Shown here: positions 44,343 to 52,478 of the stretch, piece after piece
Position numbering within the stretch: the first letter of the stretch is position 1
Layout of the letters: each line of letters opens with the position of its first letter
Origin: Yinghuangia seranimata
Lineage (GTDB): Bacteria; Actinomycetota; Actinomycetes; Streptomycetales; Streptomycetaceae
Direction: 5' to 3'
Assembly (NCBI RefSeq): GCF_029953285.1
Contig: NZ_JASAOI010000087.1
Coordinates: 1-53,453, forward strand
Length of the DNA stretch: 53,453 nucleotides
Notes under the pieces: model-generated
The model's database searches: none
Told to the model about the DNA's origin: nothing
Seen by the model: only the letters and a program-made list of their open reading frames with translations
Translations under genes and position numbers: made by a program

Positions 44343-45454
44343 ACAGCCGAGAGCCGAGGCGCGAGGACGGGACGGCCGACGACGGCCTCGGGCCCGCGCT
44401 CGCCGAGGCCGTGGACCGCCTCCGCTTCGCCGAGCCCGCGATGCCCGACCTGCTCGGGCCCGCCATGGCGGAAGGCGTCCGTATCCGGCACCGCCGGCGC
44501 ACCACCATCCTGTTCGCGCTGACCGTCGCCGTGGTCGTGCTGACCACGAGCGTCGTCGGCGCGCTCGCCTATCTCGGCGGCGGCCAGGAGGCCGGACCCG
44601 CGGCGGGCGGCTCGCCCGCCTCGCAGCGCCCCTGGCCGAGCGGCAGCGCCGACCCCAAGCGGGATCTGATGATCAAGCAGTTCGCGGAGGCGATCGACAA
44701 AGCGCTGCCCAAGGCGCAGCTGGGCGTCGACAGCGAGTCGGTCACCGTGGCCTCGCGGCCCGACGGCCGCACCGTCTATCTGACCCTGCGGGACCGGCAG
44801 GGCCGGGCCGTCCCGATCGCGCTGTCCACGGGGCACGCGACCTCTGAGGTGAGGACCGCGGATCCCGGTGTGAACTGCGAGGTGCCGGCCAAGGTCGACC
44901 AGACCCCGCCGCTCGCCTACACGGCTCCGGGGGTCGGATGCCGCACCGCCGAAGGCGTGCCGGCGAGCAAGGAGCGCCGGGTCTGGGACGTCTTCGTCAA
45001 GCCGGTCGCGCCGGGGGAGCTCCCGATCGGCGCCGTCCGCATCGGCACGGACAGGCAGATCGTCCGTGCGTGGACGTACGACGCCTCGGCGGCCGGTGCC
45101 TCGGCGGCCGAAGCCTCGGCCGCGCCTGATCGGCTCCGCCTCACCGTCAACGTCCTTGCGACACTGGTCGACAACGCGCCGCTCGCAGCCTTCGTCCGCG
45201 GCATGGTCCCGGACGCCGGCACGACCTCGGACGGTCTGGTGACGCCCCGCGTGCCCTACGCCGGGACGCCCGGGCTCGACGGGGCCGGCAAGTACACGCC
45301 GCCCCTGGGCGCGGCGACGGCCACCGCGGACCTGTCGAGCCCGCCGGCCACCGGGAAGTCCACCGCGGGGTCCACTGCCGGGTCCACCGCGACCTCCGGC
45401 GGCCGTGGGGGGCCGTCCGCGACAGGCAGCCGAGCCGCCAGCCACACGCCGTAG
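44339..45454 (+). CDS. Membrane protein, probable anti-sigma or sensor partner
   Basis: 371 aa. A cytoplasmic N-terminus of about 60 residues, one membrane helix (about 61-83, TILFALTVAVVVLTTSVVGA), then an extracellular domain and a Ser/Thr/Gly-rich tail (about 325-371). No zinc anti-sigma HxxxCxxC is seen, so the anti-sigma role rests on coupling to the sigma gene (GTGA overlap) and topology. Confidence 0.75.
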   Translation: MNSREPRREDGTADDGLGPALAEAVDRLRFAEPAMPDLLGPAMAEGVRIRHRRRTTILFALTVAVVVLTTSVVGALAYLGGGQEAGPAAGGSPASQRPWPSGSADPKRDLMIKQFAEAIDKALPKAQLGVDSESVTVASRPDGRTVYLTLRDRQGRAVPIALSTGHATSEVRTADPGVNCEVPAKVDQTPPLAYTAPGVGCRTAEGVPASKERRVWDVFVKPVAPGELPIGAVRIGTDRQIVRAWTYDASAAGASAAEASAAPDRLRLTVNVLATLVDNAPLAAFVRGMVPDAGTTSDGLVTPRVPYAGTPGLDGAGKYTPPLGAATATADLSSPPATGKSTAGSTAGSTATSGGRGGPSATGSRAASHTP

Positions 45455-45582
45455 CCGGCGGCGCGCCCGTAACCACCCGGCGAGCCCCCACCCGCGGGCA
45501 CGCCCGTACCCACCCGCACCACACCGGCGCGCACCACACCGCGCCCCGGCGCACCACCCCCATGCCATCGACAGCAAGGTTG

Positions 45583-46590
45583 ATGATGATTCGTCAGGTT
45601 TTGCCCGCCCGTGCAGTCGTCGCCTTCGCGGGCCTGCTCCTCGTCGTGGGATGCAGCTCCGACGGCGGCAAGGACGCCAAGGGCACCGCGCCGGGCGCGG
45701 CGGTGAGCGGAGGCGGCTCCGGCTCCGGGGGCGACCAGGGCTCCGCGAAAGGCGGTTCCGGAGGCGGCCCGCTGACCGCGCCGGCCGACGCCAACGACGA
45801 GCAGAAGAAGCAGTACGTCGAGACCAATGCGCTCGCCGACTGCATGAAGAAGGCCGGGTTCAACTACGTTCCGTATGTCCAGGTGACGCCGATCCAGGAC
45901 CGCGACGACAACGACCGCGACTACACGGCGGCCCGCAAGATCCGCGAGAAGTACGGCTTCGGCGCGTTCTCGTCCGACGTCTACCCTGACGACCCGAACG
46001 CCCCAGGCGTGCAGTCCCCGGCCATCTCGCACGACCCCAACGACGCGACGTTCCGGGCCCTCCCGCAGGACCGCAAGGACGCCTGGAACACCGCGCTGTA
46101 CGGCAGCGCCGACGGGGCGAAGATGAAGCAGTCCGTCGTCGACGGCAAGGGCTGCTACGGCGAGGCGCGCACGAAGGCGTACGGCGACAAGGCGAAGATC
46201 GAGGCCGACAGCAAGACCAAGGACGAACAGGGCCGGATCAACCGGCAGAACCTCAACGGCGACGCCGAACTCGTGCGCTTCGCACAGGCGTACGCCACAT
46301 GCATGCGCGGCAAGGGTTACCCCCTCCGCACAACGGCCGTGATTGAGATCCGCACCGCCGCGCGGTTCGAATGGTTCGAGAAGGCCGGGACCATGCGTCC
46401 CCGTCCCGCCCCCGGCGACCCCAAGCCGACCAGCCCGGCCGGTCTGCCCCACATGGACCCCGCCGCCGCGCGCGGCATGCTCGCCCAGGAGATCCAGGCC
46501 GCGCTCGCCGACCTCGACTGCGGCAAGGACTTCCGCGCCGCGTACTACCCCAAGGCCGACAAGGCGCCGGGCGCCGAAGGCGCCGGCTGA
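45583..46590 (+). CDS. Putative lipoprotein
   Basis: 335 aa with signal peptide and lipobox LVVGC, a Gly/Ser linker, then a largely helical acidic domain. Paired Cys appear in LADCMKKAGF, GKGCYGEA, YATCMRGKGY and DLDCGKDF; the CMKKxG/CMRxKGY style recurs in actinomycete lipoproteins beside MacAB exporters. Start codon uncertain (45562, 45583 or 45586); AAGG lies just upstream of 45583. Confidence 0.8.
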   Translation: MMIRQVLPARAVVAFAGLLLVVGCSSDGGKDAKGTAPGAAVSGGGSGSGGDQGSAKGGSGGGPLTAPADANDEQKKQYVETNALADCMKKAGFNYVPYVQVTPIQDRDDNDRDYTAARKIREKYGFGAFSSDVYPDDPNAPGVQSPAISHDPNDATFRALPQDRKDAWNTALYGSADGAKMKQSVVDGKGCYGEARTKAYGDKAKIEADSKTKDEQGRINRQNLNGDAELVRFAQAYATCMRGKGYPLRTTAVIEIRTAARFEWFEKAGTMRPRPAPGDPKPTSPAGLPHMDPAAARGMLAQEIQAALADLDCGKDFRAAYYPKADKAPGAEGAG

Positions 46591-46636
46591 TGCGCCCGGC
46601 GGAACGCACGACGGAGGCCATGGCGGAAGGAGCGGG

Positions 46637-48259
46637 GTGAACAAGGCCAGGCGAACGTTCGGCGCCGTCCTGGGTGTCGTGCTGCTGGCGGGAGCCGGCG
46701 GCTGGTACGCGGGACAGCAGGTGCAGTCCCCGGCCGAGGCCGCCGCCTCGCACAAGGCGCCCCCGGCGTCCCTCGTGACGGTGCCGGTCGAGTCGCGTGT
46801 GGTGGCGAGCACCGTCGTGGCGCACGGCACGGTGAGCTACGAGTCGCCGGTGCCGGTGACGCTGTCGGGCTCGGTCGGCACCACGGGTGACGCACGCGGC
46901 GGCGACGGGGGCGGCGGCGTGCAGAAGGTGACGCGCGCGCCCACCGCGGGCGCGTCGCTCGACGAAGGCGCCGTGTTCATGGAGGTGTCCGGGCGCCCGG
47001 TGTTCGTGCTGCGCGGCGTCGTGCCGATGTACCGCGCGCTCGGCCCGGGCACCAAGGGCGCCGACGTGAAGCAGCTCAACGAGGCGCTCAAGCGGATCGG
47101 GTTCGACCCCGGGACGGCCGGCGACACGTTCACCGCCGGCTCCGGGACGGCGCTGAAGAACTGGTACAAGGCCCGCGGCTACGACGCGAAGGCGCCAGGG
47201 ACGACGGAGCAGCGACGCATGCTCGAGCTCGAACAGGCCGTGCAGAACGGCGAACAGGCGCTCACGGCGGCGAAGAACGCGCTGACGCAGCGGCAGTCCG
47301 GCGGATCCGGGGGCGGTGGCAGCGCCGGCTCGGCCACGGGCGGCGGGGACACCGCGGGGTCCACCGCCGGATCCGGCGGCGGCACGACCGGCGGCACCAC
47401 CGGCGGTACGACCGGCGGCACCGGGCGTCCCGGCACCGGCACTTCGGGCGGAACCTCCGGCGGCGCGGGCGGCACCGACCTCGCCTCCCTGCGCACCGCC
47501 GTGACCAACGCCGAGAAGTCGCTGGACATCGCCCGCCGCGACCTCGCGGACTACCGGGCGGCGTACGGCATTTCGCTCCCGGTCGGGGAACTGGTGTTCC
47601 TGTCGGCCCTGCCGGTGCGTATCGACCAGGTCAGCGCGAAGCCGGGCGACACCCCGTCCGGCTCGGTCGCGACGGTGACCGGCACCGGCGTGCGCGTCCA
47701 GGCCACCGTGCCGGGCGTCGACGCCGAACTGCTGCGCGTCGGGCTCTCCGTGACCCTGGAGGCCGACGACGGGAAGCGGTTCCCCGCCCACATCGAGGCC
47801 ATCGGGGCCGCCGCCGAGCAGCAGGCCGCCGGCGGCGGCGACACCCGCGGCGGTGCGGGCGGCAGCGCGGGCGGCACGCCCGGCGCCCCGTCGCCCAACT
47901 CGTCGCCGGGCACCGGCGGCGGGGCCGGGCCGCAGCAGAACGGCGGCGCGTCCGCCGGAATGCCGGTCCCGGTGCGGATCGTCCCGGACGACGCGGCGGC
48001 GCTCACCGCCCTCGCGGGCCGCTCCATGAAGATCACCGCCGAGGTCGGCTCGACCGGCGGGCCGGTGCTCGCCGTTCCCGTCGCCGCCGTCTACACCGGT
48101 GCCGACGCGCAGGCGCGTGTGAAGGTGCAGCGCGGCGACGGCACCGTCGTGCAACTGCCCGTGACGCTGGGGCTGTCCGCCGGCGGATTCGTCGCGATCA
48201 CCCCGCAGCCCGGGCAGCCGCTCGTGGCCGGTGACCGGGTCGTGGTGGGGGAGAAGTGA
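46637..48259 (+). CDS. Periplasmic adaptor-like protein with peptidoglycan-binding domain (MacA-like)
   Basis: 540 aa. Signal anchor at 5-25 (FGAVLGVVLLAGAGGWYAGQ); an early barrel-like stretch (about 48-110); a peptidoglycan-binding-type segment (GPGTKGADVKQLNEALKRIG, about 135-175); coiled-coil halves (ELEQAVQNGEQALTAAKNAL and LRTAVTNAEKSLDIARRDL) separated by a Gly/Thr/Ser-rich loop with GGTTGGTTGGT repeats; and a C-terminal barrel. Adaptor of an ABC exporter. GTG start placed by GGAAGGAG 4 nt upstream. Confidence 0.85.
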   Translation: MNKARRTFGAVLGVVLLAGAGGWYAGQQVQSPAEAAASHKAPPASLVTVPVESRVVASTVVAHGTVSYESPVPVTLSGSVGTTGDARGGDGGGGVQKVTRAPTAGASLDEGAVFMEVSGRPVFVLRGVVPMYRALGPGTKGADVKQLNEALKRIGFDPGTAGDTFTAGSGTALKNWYKARGYDAKAPGTTEQRRMLELEQAVQNGEQALTAAKNALTQRQSGGSGGGGSAGSATGGGDTAGSTAGSGGGTTGGTTGGTTGGTGRPGTGTSGGTSGGAGGTDLASLRTAVTNAEKSLDIARRDLADYRAAYGISLPVGELVFLSALPVRIDQVSAKPGDTPSGSVATVTGTGVRVQATVPGVDAELLRVGLSVTLEADDGKRFPAHIEAIGAAAEQQAAGGGDTRGGAGGSAGGTPGAPSPNSSPGTGGGAGPQQNGGASAGMPVPVRIVPDDAAALTALAGRSMKITAEVGSTGGPVLAVPVAAVYTGADAQARVKVQRGDGTVVQLPVTLGLSAGGFVAITPQPGQPLVAGDRVVVGEK

Positions 48260-49011
48260 CGGCGCTCATCGAATTCACCGACGTGGGACGGATGTTCGAG
48301 GCGGACCCGCCGGTGCACGCGCTGCGCGGCGTCACGCTGCGGATCGACCGCGGCGAGTACGTCGCCGTCACCGGGCCGAGCGGATCCGGCAAGTCGACGC
48401 TGCTCGGACTGCTCGGCCTGCTGGACCGGCCCACTTCCGGCACGTACCGCTTCGCGGGCGCCGAGACCACGACGCTGGCCGAACGGGACCGCGCCGCGCT
48501 GCGCGCCGGGTCGTTCGGGTTCGTGTTCCAGGCGTTCCACCTGCTGCCGTACCGCAGCACCGAGGAGAACGTGATGCTGGCCGAGGTGTACCGGCCGAAG
48601 GGCCGGCCGGCCCCGCCCCGCCGGGGACGGCGCGAGCGCGCGCTCGCCGCGCTGGAACGCGTCGGGCTCGGCCACCGCGCCGGGTTCCGGCCCGACCGGC
48701 TGTCCGGCGGCGAACGGCAGCGCGTGGCCATCGCGAGGGCGCTGCTCGGCGACCCCGACCTGCTGCTGTGCGACGAGCCGACCGGCAACCTCGACGGCGA
48801 GAACACCCAGGTGGTGCTGGACGTCCTGGAGGAACTCAACGGCCAGGGGCTGACCCTGCTGGTGATCACCCACGACGAGGCGGTCGCGGAACGGGCCGGA
48901 CGCCGGATCCGGATCGCCGACGGCCGGGTGGTCGCAGGCGGGCCGGAGCCTGTGGACAACCCGTCCCCTGTGGATCACCAATTCGCCGGAGACCGCCCGC
49001 AATGGCCATGA
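48256..49011 (+). CDS. ABC transporter ATP-binding protein (MacB/LolD-type)
   Basis: 251 aa. Walker A GPSGSGKST (about 41-49), Q-loop VFQAFHLLPYRSTEENV, signature LSGGERQR, Walker B LLLCDEPTGNLDG and switch ITHDEA. Powers the permease encoded next. The tail (EPVDNPSPVDHQF) lies past the conserved domain; its DNA carries two DnaA-box-like words at 48951-48977. GTG start overlaps the adaptor stop. Confidence 0.95.
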   Translation: MTALIEFTDVGRMFEADPPVHALRGVTLRIDRGEYVAVTGPSGSGKSTLLGLLGLLDRPTSGTYRFAGAETTTLAERDRAALRAGSFGFVFQAFHLLPYRSTEENVMLAEVYRPKGRPAPPRRGRRERALAALERVGLGHRAGFRPDRLSGGERQRVAIARALLGDPDLLLCDEPTGNLDGENTQVVLDVLEELNGQGLTLLVITHDEAVAERAGRRIRIADGRVVAGGPEPVDNPSPVDHQFAGDRPQWP

Positions 49012-50279
49012 TTGAAAAGGGGGTCCCCCCCAGCCGTTTTGGCCGAGCCGTGGCCCGGCGTTCGGGCACCGGCACCCGGATCTCCCGTTCCGACCTCGTC
49101 GACGAGTCGCTCTCCGCCGTCCTCGCGCGCCCCATGCGGGCCGCGCTCACCGCGCTCGGCACCGTCCTCGGGATCGCCACCCTCGTCGTCACCATCGGCA
49201 TCGCGGCGACCGCAGGCAACCGCATCGTCGGACGGTTCGACGAACTCACCGCCACCGCCGTCTCCATCACCCCCGAGACCACCCGCGCGTCACCCGACGA
49301 CCCTCCGCTCATCGGCTGGGACGCCCCCGAGCGCATCACCCGCCTCAACGGCGCCGTCGCCGCCGTCGCGCTCGCCGAGAGCCAGCCCGGGCAGACGCCG
49401 CCGGTCCAGGCCAACGACATCAAGGACCCCTCCGCCGTCACCGCCCGCACCCTCGGCGTCGTCGCGGCGACCGTCGACCTGCCCGCGACCGTGCACGGCC
49501 GCGTCGTCGCGGGCCGCTTCTACGACGCCGGCAACGTGGCCCGCCGCGACCGGGTCGCGGTGCTCGGCGAGGAGGCGGCACGGCTGCTGGGCGTCACCCG
49601 GCTCGAGGACGGCCCGGCGGTGTTCATCGGCGGCGAACCGTTCACCGTCGTCGGCGTCATCGGCGACCTCAAGCGCGAACAGGCGCTCGCCGCCTCGGTG
49701 ATCGTCCCGCCGACCGCGGCCGCCGACCGGCTCGGCATGCGCCAGGTCACCCGCGTCGTCGTCGACACCCGCCTCGGCGCCGCACAACTGATCGCCCGTC
49801 AGGCGCCGACCGCGCTCGCCCCCGGTCACACCGACGGGCTGCGCGTCCTCGCCCCGCCCAACCTGGAGCGGGCGCGCGGCGCGGTGGAGGACGACGTCAA
49901 CGGCATGTTCCTCGTCCTCGGCCTGCTCTGCCTGGTGGTCGGCGCGGTCGGCATCGCGAACGTGACCCTGGTCGGCGTCATGCAGCGGATCGGCGAGATC
50001 GGCCTGCGCCGGGCGCTCGGCGCGTCCCGCCGGCACATCGCGGCGCAGTTCCTCGTCGAGTCCGCCGTCCTCGGCCTGCTCGGCGGCGTCGTCGGGGCGA
50101 CGGCCGGCATGGTCACCGTGGTCGGGGTGTGCGTCGCCAAGGACTGGACGCCCGTCCTCGACCTGGGCCTGGTGTTCGCCGCGCCGCTCGCCGGCGTCGC
50201 GGTCGGCCTCCTCGCCGGGGCCTACCCGGCCTGGCGCGCCGCCCGCCTCGAACCGCTCGAAGCCCTGCGCGCCACCTGA
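49008..50279 (+). CDS. ABC transporter permease (MacB/FtsX-type)
   Basis: 423 aa. One N-terminal helix (about 40-60, ALTALGTVLGIATLVVTIGI), an extracytoplasmic MacB-PCD-like domain (about 70-285), then three helices in the FtsX core (about 295-405) with VGVMQRIGEIGLRRALGASR and AYPAWRAARLEPLEALRAT. ATG 49008 overlaps the ATPase stop (ATGA); an in-frame ATG at 49002 is equally possible. Probably exports a lipid, peptide or toxic compound; the substrate is unknown. Confidence 0.92.
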   Translation: MIEKGVPPSRFGRAVARRSGTGTRISRSDLVDESLSAVLARPMRAALTALGTVLGIATLVVTIGIAATAGNRIVGRFDELTATAVSITPETTRASPDDPPLIGWDAPERITRLNGAVAAVALAESQPGQTPPVQANDIKDPSAVTARTLGVVAATVDLPATVHGRVVAGRFYDAGNVARRDRVAVLGEEAARLLGVTRLEDGPAVFIGGEPFTVVGVIGDLKREQALAASVIVPPTAAADRLGMRQVTRVVVDTRLGAAQLIARQAPTALAPGHTDGLRVLAPPNLERARGAVEDDVNGMFLVLGLLCLVVGAVGIANVTLVGVMQRIGEIGLRRALGASRRHIAAQFLVESAVLGLLGGVVGATAGMVTVVGVCVAKDWTPVLDLGLVFAAPLAGVAVGLLAGAYPAWRAARLEPLEALRAT

Positions 50280-50318
50280 ACGCCCGCGGAAACCACGAGG
50301 GGTGGGGGGCCCCCGCGG

Positions 50319-50339
50319 CCCCCCCCCCCCCCCCCCCCC
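50319..50339. repeat. Homopolymer of 21 C
   Basis: A run of 21 cytosines sits 40 bp past the permease stop and inside the 3' part of the leftward small membrane protein frame. It is either a phase-variable tract or an assembly artefact. Confidence 0.9.
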
Positions 50340-50726
50340 GCCCCGCCCCGGGCACTCCATCGGCCGCCCCGCCGCGGCCGGCGCCGCGCCGCGCCCCAGG
50401 TCGTTCTCGCGCCGCTTGAGGTCGTCCTCCCAGCGCTTGAGCATGTCCTCGTGCTCGCGGTTGCTCTTGCTCAGCGACGCCAGGAACTCCGGGTCGTCGT
50501 CCGGCGCCATGTAACGACGGCTGCCGCCGCGTTCCGCGACCGTCTCGCGCTCCGGGCGGCCCGCGACGAACCACGCGATGGCGCCGATGAGCGGGAACAG
50601 CAGGATGATGAAGACCCACGCCAGCTTCGGCAGGTTCCGCGCCCGATGTTCGTCCGTCGTCAGGCAGTCGATGAACGCGTACAGGTCGATCGCGAAAATC
50701 AACAGGAACGGCGCGACGCGCAACAT
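50340..50726 (-). CDS. Small membrane protein with PLDc_N-like (cardiolipin synthase N-terminal) domain; 3' end uncertain
   Basis: Two membrane helices (about 1-20, APFLLIFAIDLYAFIDCL, and 35-55, KLAWVFIILLFPLIGAIAWF) match the short PLDc_N proteins common in Streptomyces. A charged coiled region follows (about 80-112). From residue ~129 the frame enters the 21-C tract and then runs on antisense to the permease gene as far as 49290, which is not credible protein. An indel in the homopolymer would shift the end (to about 50222 in one alternative frame). Only the part upstream of the tract is annotated here. Confidence 0.7.
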
Positions 50727-50787
50727 GGACAGAACTCCCTGGACTATGAGACGACCGCAGCCAGCCTAACGGTCGCCAGGCAGACGG

Positions 50788-52416
50788 TCACAGACCCTGG
50801 ACTTTGGACGACGCCGACAGTTCGTAGACCAGCGTGATCTCGCGCCGCTCCCCGGGGGCGAGCGTCACGTCGTAGCGGACGACGCCCTCGCCGTCGACCT
50901 CGTCCGGGCGCGGGGTGCAGGACTCGGTCTTCACCGCGACCTCGACGGCCGAGACCTCCGAGACCGGCACCCGTTCCCGCACGACGACCGGCACGGGCGC
51001 GCCGGTGCCGGCCAGGTGCGACACGAACAGGCGGACGGTGCGGGACGTCGTCGTGCGGCCCGTGACCGCCTTCGTCGAACGCTCTTCCGACGTGTGCCGC
51101 ACCACCCGGAAGGTGTCCTCGCTCCCGAACGGGAGCCGCACCTCCTCGCCCTGCCCGCTGAACTTCAGCCGCCCGCGCCCCACGAAACCGCTGGCCCGTA
51201 CCAGGTCCACCGGCCCCGCCAGCAACACGTGCCCCGCCTCGTTCGGGAAGTACGCCACCCGGGTCACCAGCGGCGACAGCTCCGGCGTCGCGGCGTGCTC
51301 GGTGCGCGCCGCCGCCGTGAACGACGTCAGGTGCACGCGGTGCGGCCGCCCGTCCGAGGGCACCGTCACCGGCGTCGGCGCCGCCAGCACCCGCACCTCG
51401 CCGCCGTCGTCGACGCCCGGCAGCTCCGCCGCCCCGCCCGCACCGCCGCCGCCCGCGACCGCGCCGACCGTGCTGATCTCCTCCTCGCGCAGGTCCACCT
51501 CGACCGTGCGCTTCTCCTCGCCGGTCCTGTCGCGCAGCGCCAGCACGTCGTCCACCAGCGCCGGCGGCTTGGCCGCGAGCGTCGGACGGGCCGTCGACAG
51601 CGACAGCCGCACCCCCGACCAGTCCTCGCCGGTGCGCTGCCACACCACCGCGTCCGAGTCCAGCCGCAGCGAGGCGCCGTCCGCCGCCAGCGTCGCCCGG
51701 TACGCCGGACGCCACAGCGCGCACGGCACCAAGTGCACGACCCGCAGCTCCACCGCGCCCGCGCGCTCCGCCTCGACGACGACCTCGACCCACGCCGCGA
51801 CCTCGTCCGGCGGCTCCTCGGTCGCGGCCAGCGCGCCGCGGGCCTCCGCGAGCCGGACGTTCACCCGGTCCCGCTCGTTCGCGATGCGGTGCAGTTCCTC
51901 GTGCCGGTCCTCCTCCGCGGCGTCGACGGCGTCCAGGCGGCCCGCCCAGTCGACCGTCTCGAACCGCATCGTCGGCGTGCCCTCGACACCCGCGAACTCG
52001 CCGAGCGCGCGGTGCAGTTCCTCGCGTGCCTGACGCACCACCGCGTAGCCGGTCGCGGCGGTCTGACGGCGCCGGTCCAGATCGCGCAGCGCCTCCTCCA
52101 GCTCGTGCACCAGCGCGCGCAGCTTGGACGCGTCCGGGCCCGGGCCGTGGGGGAGCGGCACTTCGGCGGCGCGCACGATCCGCGCGTCCACCACCGTGAC
52201 CGCACCCGAGGAACCGCCGTCCGGCGCGGTCGCCTCCGCGCGCAGCGAACGGTCCACCGCGAGCGCCGTCACCGGACCCACCCGCAACCGCTGGACGCCG
52301 GCCACGAGTTCGACCGTGCCGGAGCGCTCCACCTGCGCGCGGTCCTCCAGGCACGTCACCGCGGTGATCGGCAGCGCCAGCGGTGCGGCCGCCGCACCGT
52401 TCCGCGTCGTGTCCAT
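50788..52416 (-). CDS. DUF4139/mucoidy inhibitor A-like protein
   Basis: 542 aa. N-terminal DUF4140-like part (ITAVTCLEDRAQVERSGTVE, about 16-110), a coiled coil (about 105-215), then the DUF4139 beta-rich domain (CALWRPAYRATLAADGASLR; TGEDWSGVRLSLSTARPTLA; LVYELSASS at the end). No enzymatic motif. ATG 52414-52416 has GGGGGTGA upstream; a GTG at 52482 overlapping the preceding gene's stop would add 22 residues. Paralogous to the gene before it. Confidence 0.83.
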   Translation of the reverse strand: MDTTRNGAAAAPLALPITAVTCLEDRAQVERSGTVELVAGVQRLRVGPVTALAVDRSLRAEATAPDGGSSGAVTVVDARIVRAAEVPLPHGPGPDASKLRALVHELEEALRDLDRRRQTAATGYAVVRQAREELHRALGEFAGVEGTPTMRFETVDWAGRLDAVDAAEEDRHEELHRIANERDRVNVRLAEARGALAATEEPPDEVAAWVEVVVEAERAGAVELRVVHLVPCALWRPAYRATLAADGASLRLDSDAVVWQRTGEDWSGVRLSLSTARPTLAAKPPALVDDVLALRDRTGEEKRTVEVDLREEEISTVGAVAGGGGAGGAAELPGVDDGGEVRVLAAPTPVTVPSDGRPHRVHLTSFTAAARTEHAATPELSPLVTRVAYFPNEAGHVLLAGPVDLVRASGFVGRGRLKFSGQGEEVRLPFGSEDTFRVVRHTSEERSTKAVTGRTTTSRTVRLFVSHLAGTGAPVPVVVRERVPVSEVSAVEVAVKTESCTPRPDEVDGEGVVRYDVTLAPGERREITLVYELSASSKVQGL

Positions 52417-52478
52417 CGCGTCACCCCCGCCGTTGACAGGGCCGTGGTCCCGGCCCGCTCCCGCATCCACGCCCATGC

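Noticed and set aside
49290-50339. Open frame on the minus strand continuing the PLDc_N-like gene antisense through the permease gene
   Set aside because: Composition is that of a GC-rich shadow frame (Arg/Gly/Ala/Asp-rich, no domain), and the permease on the plus strand has clear motifs.
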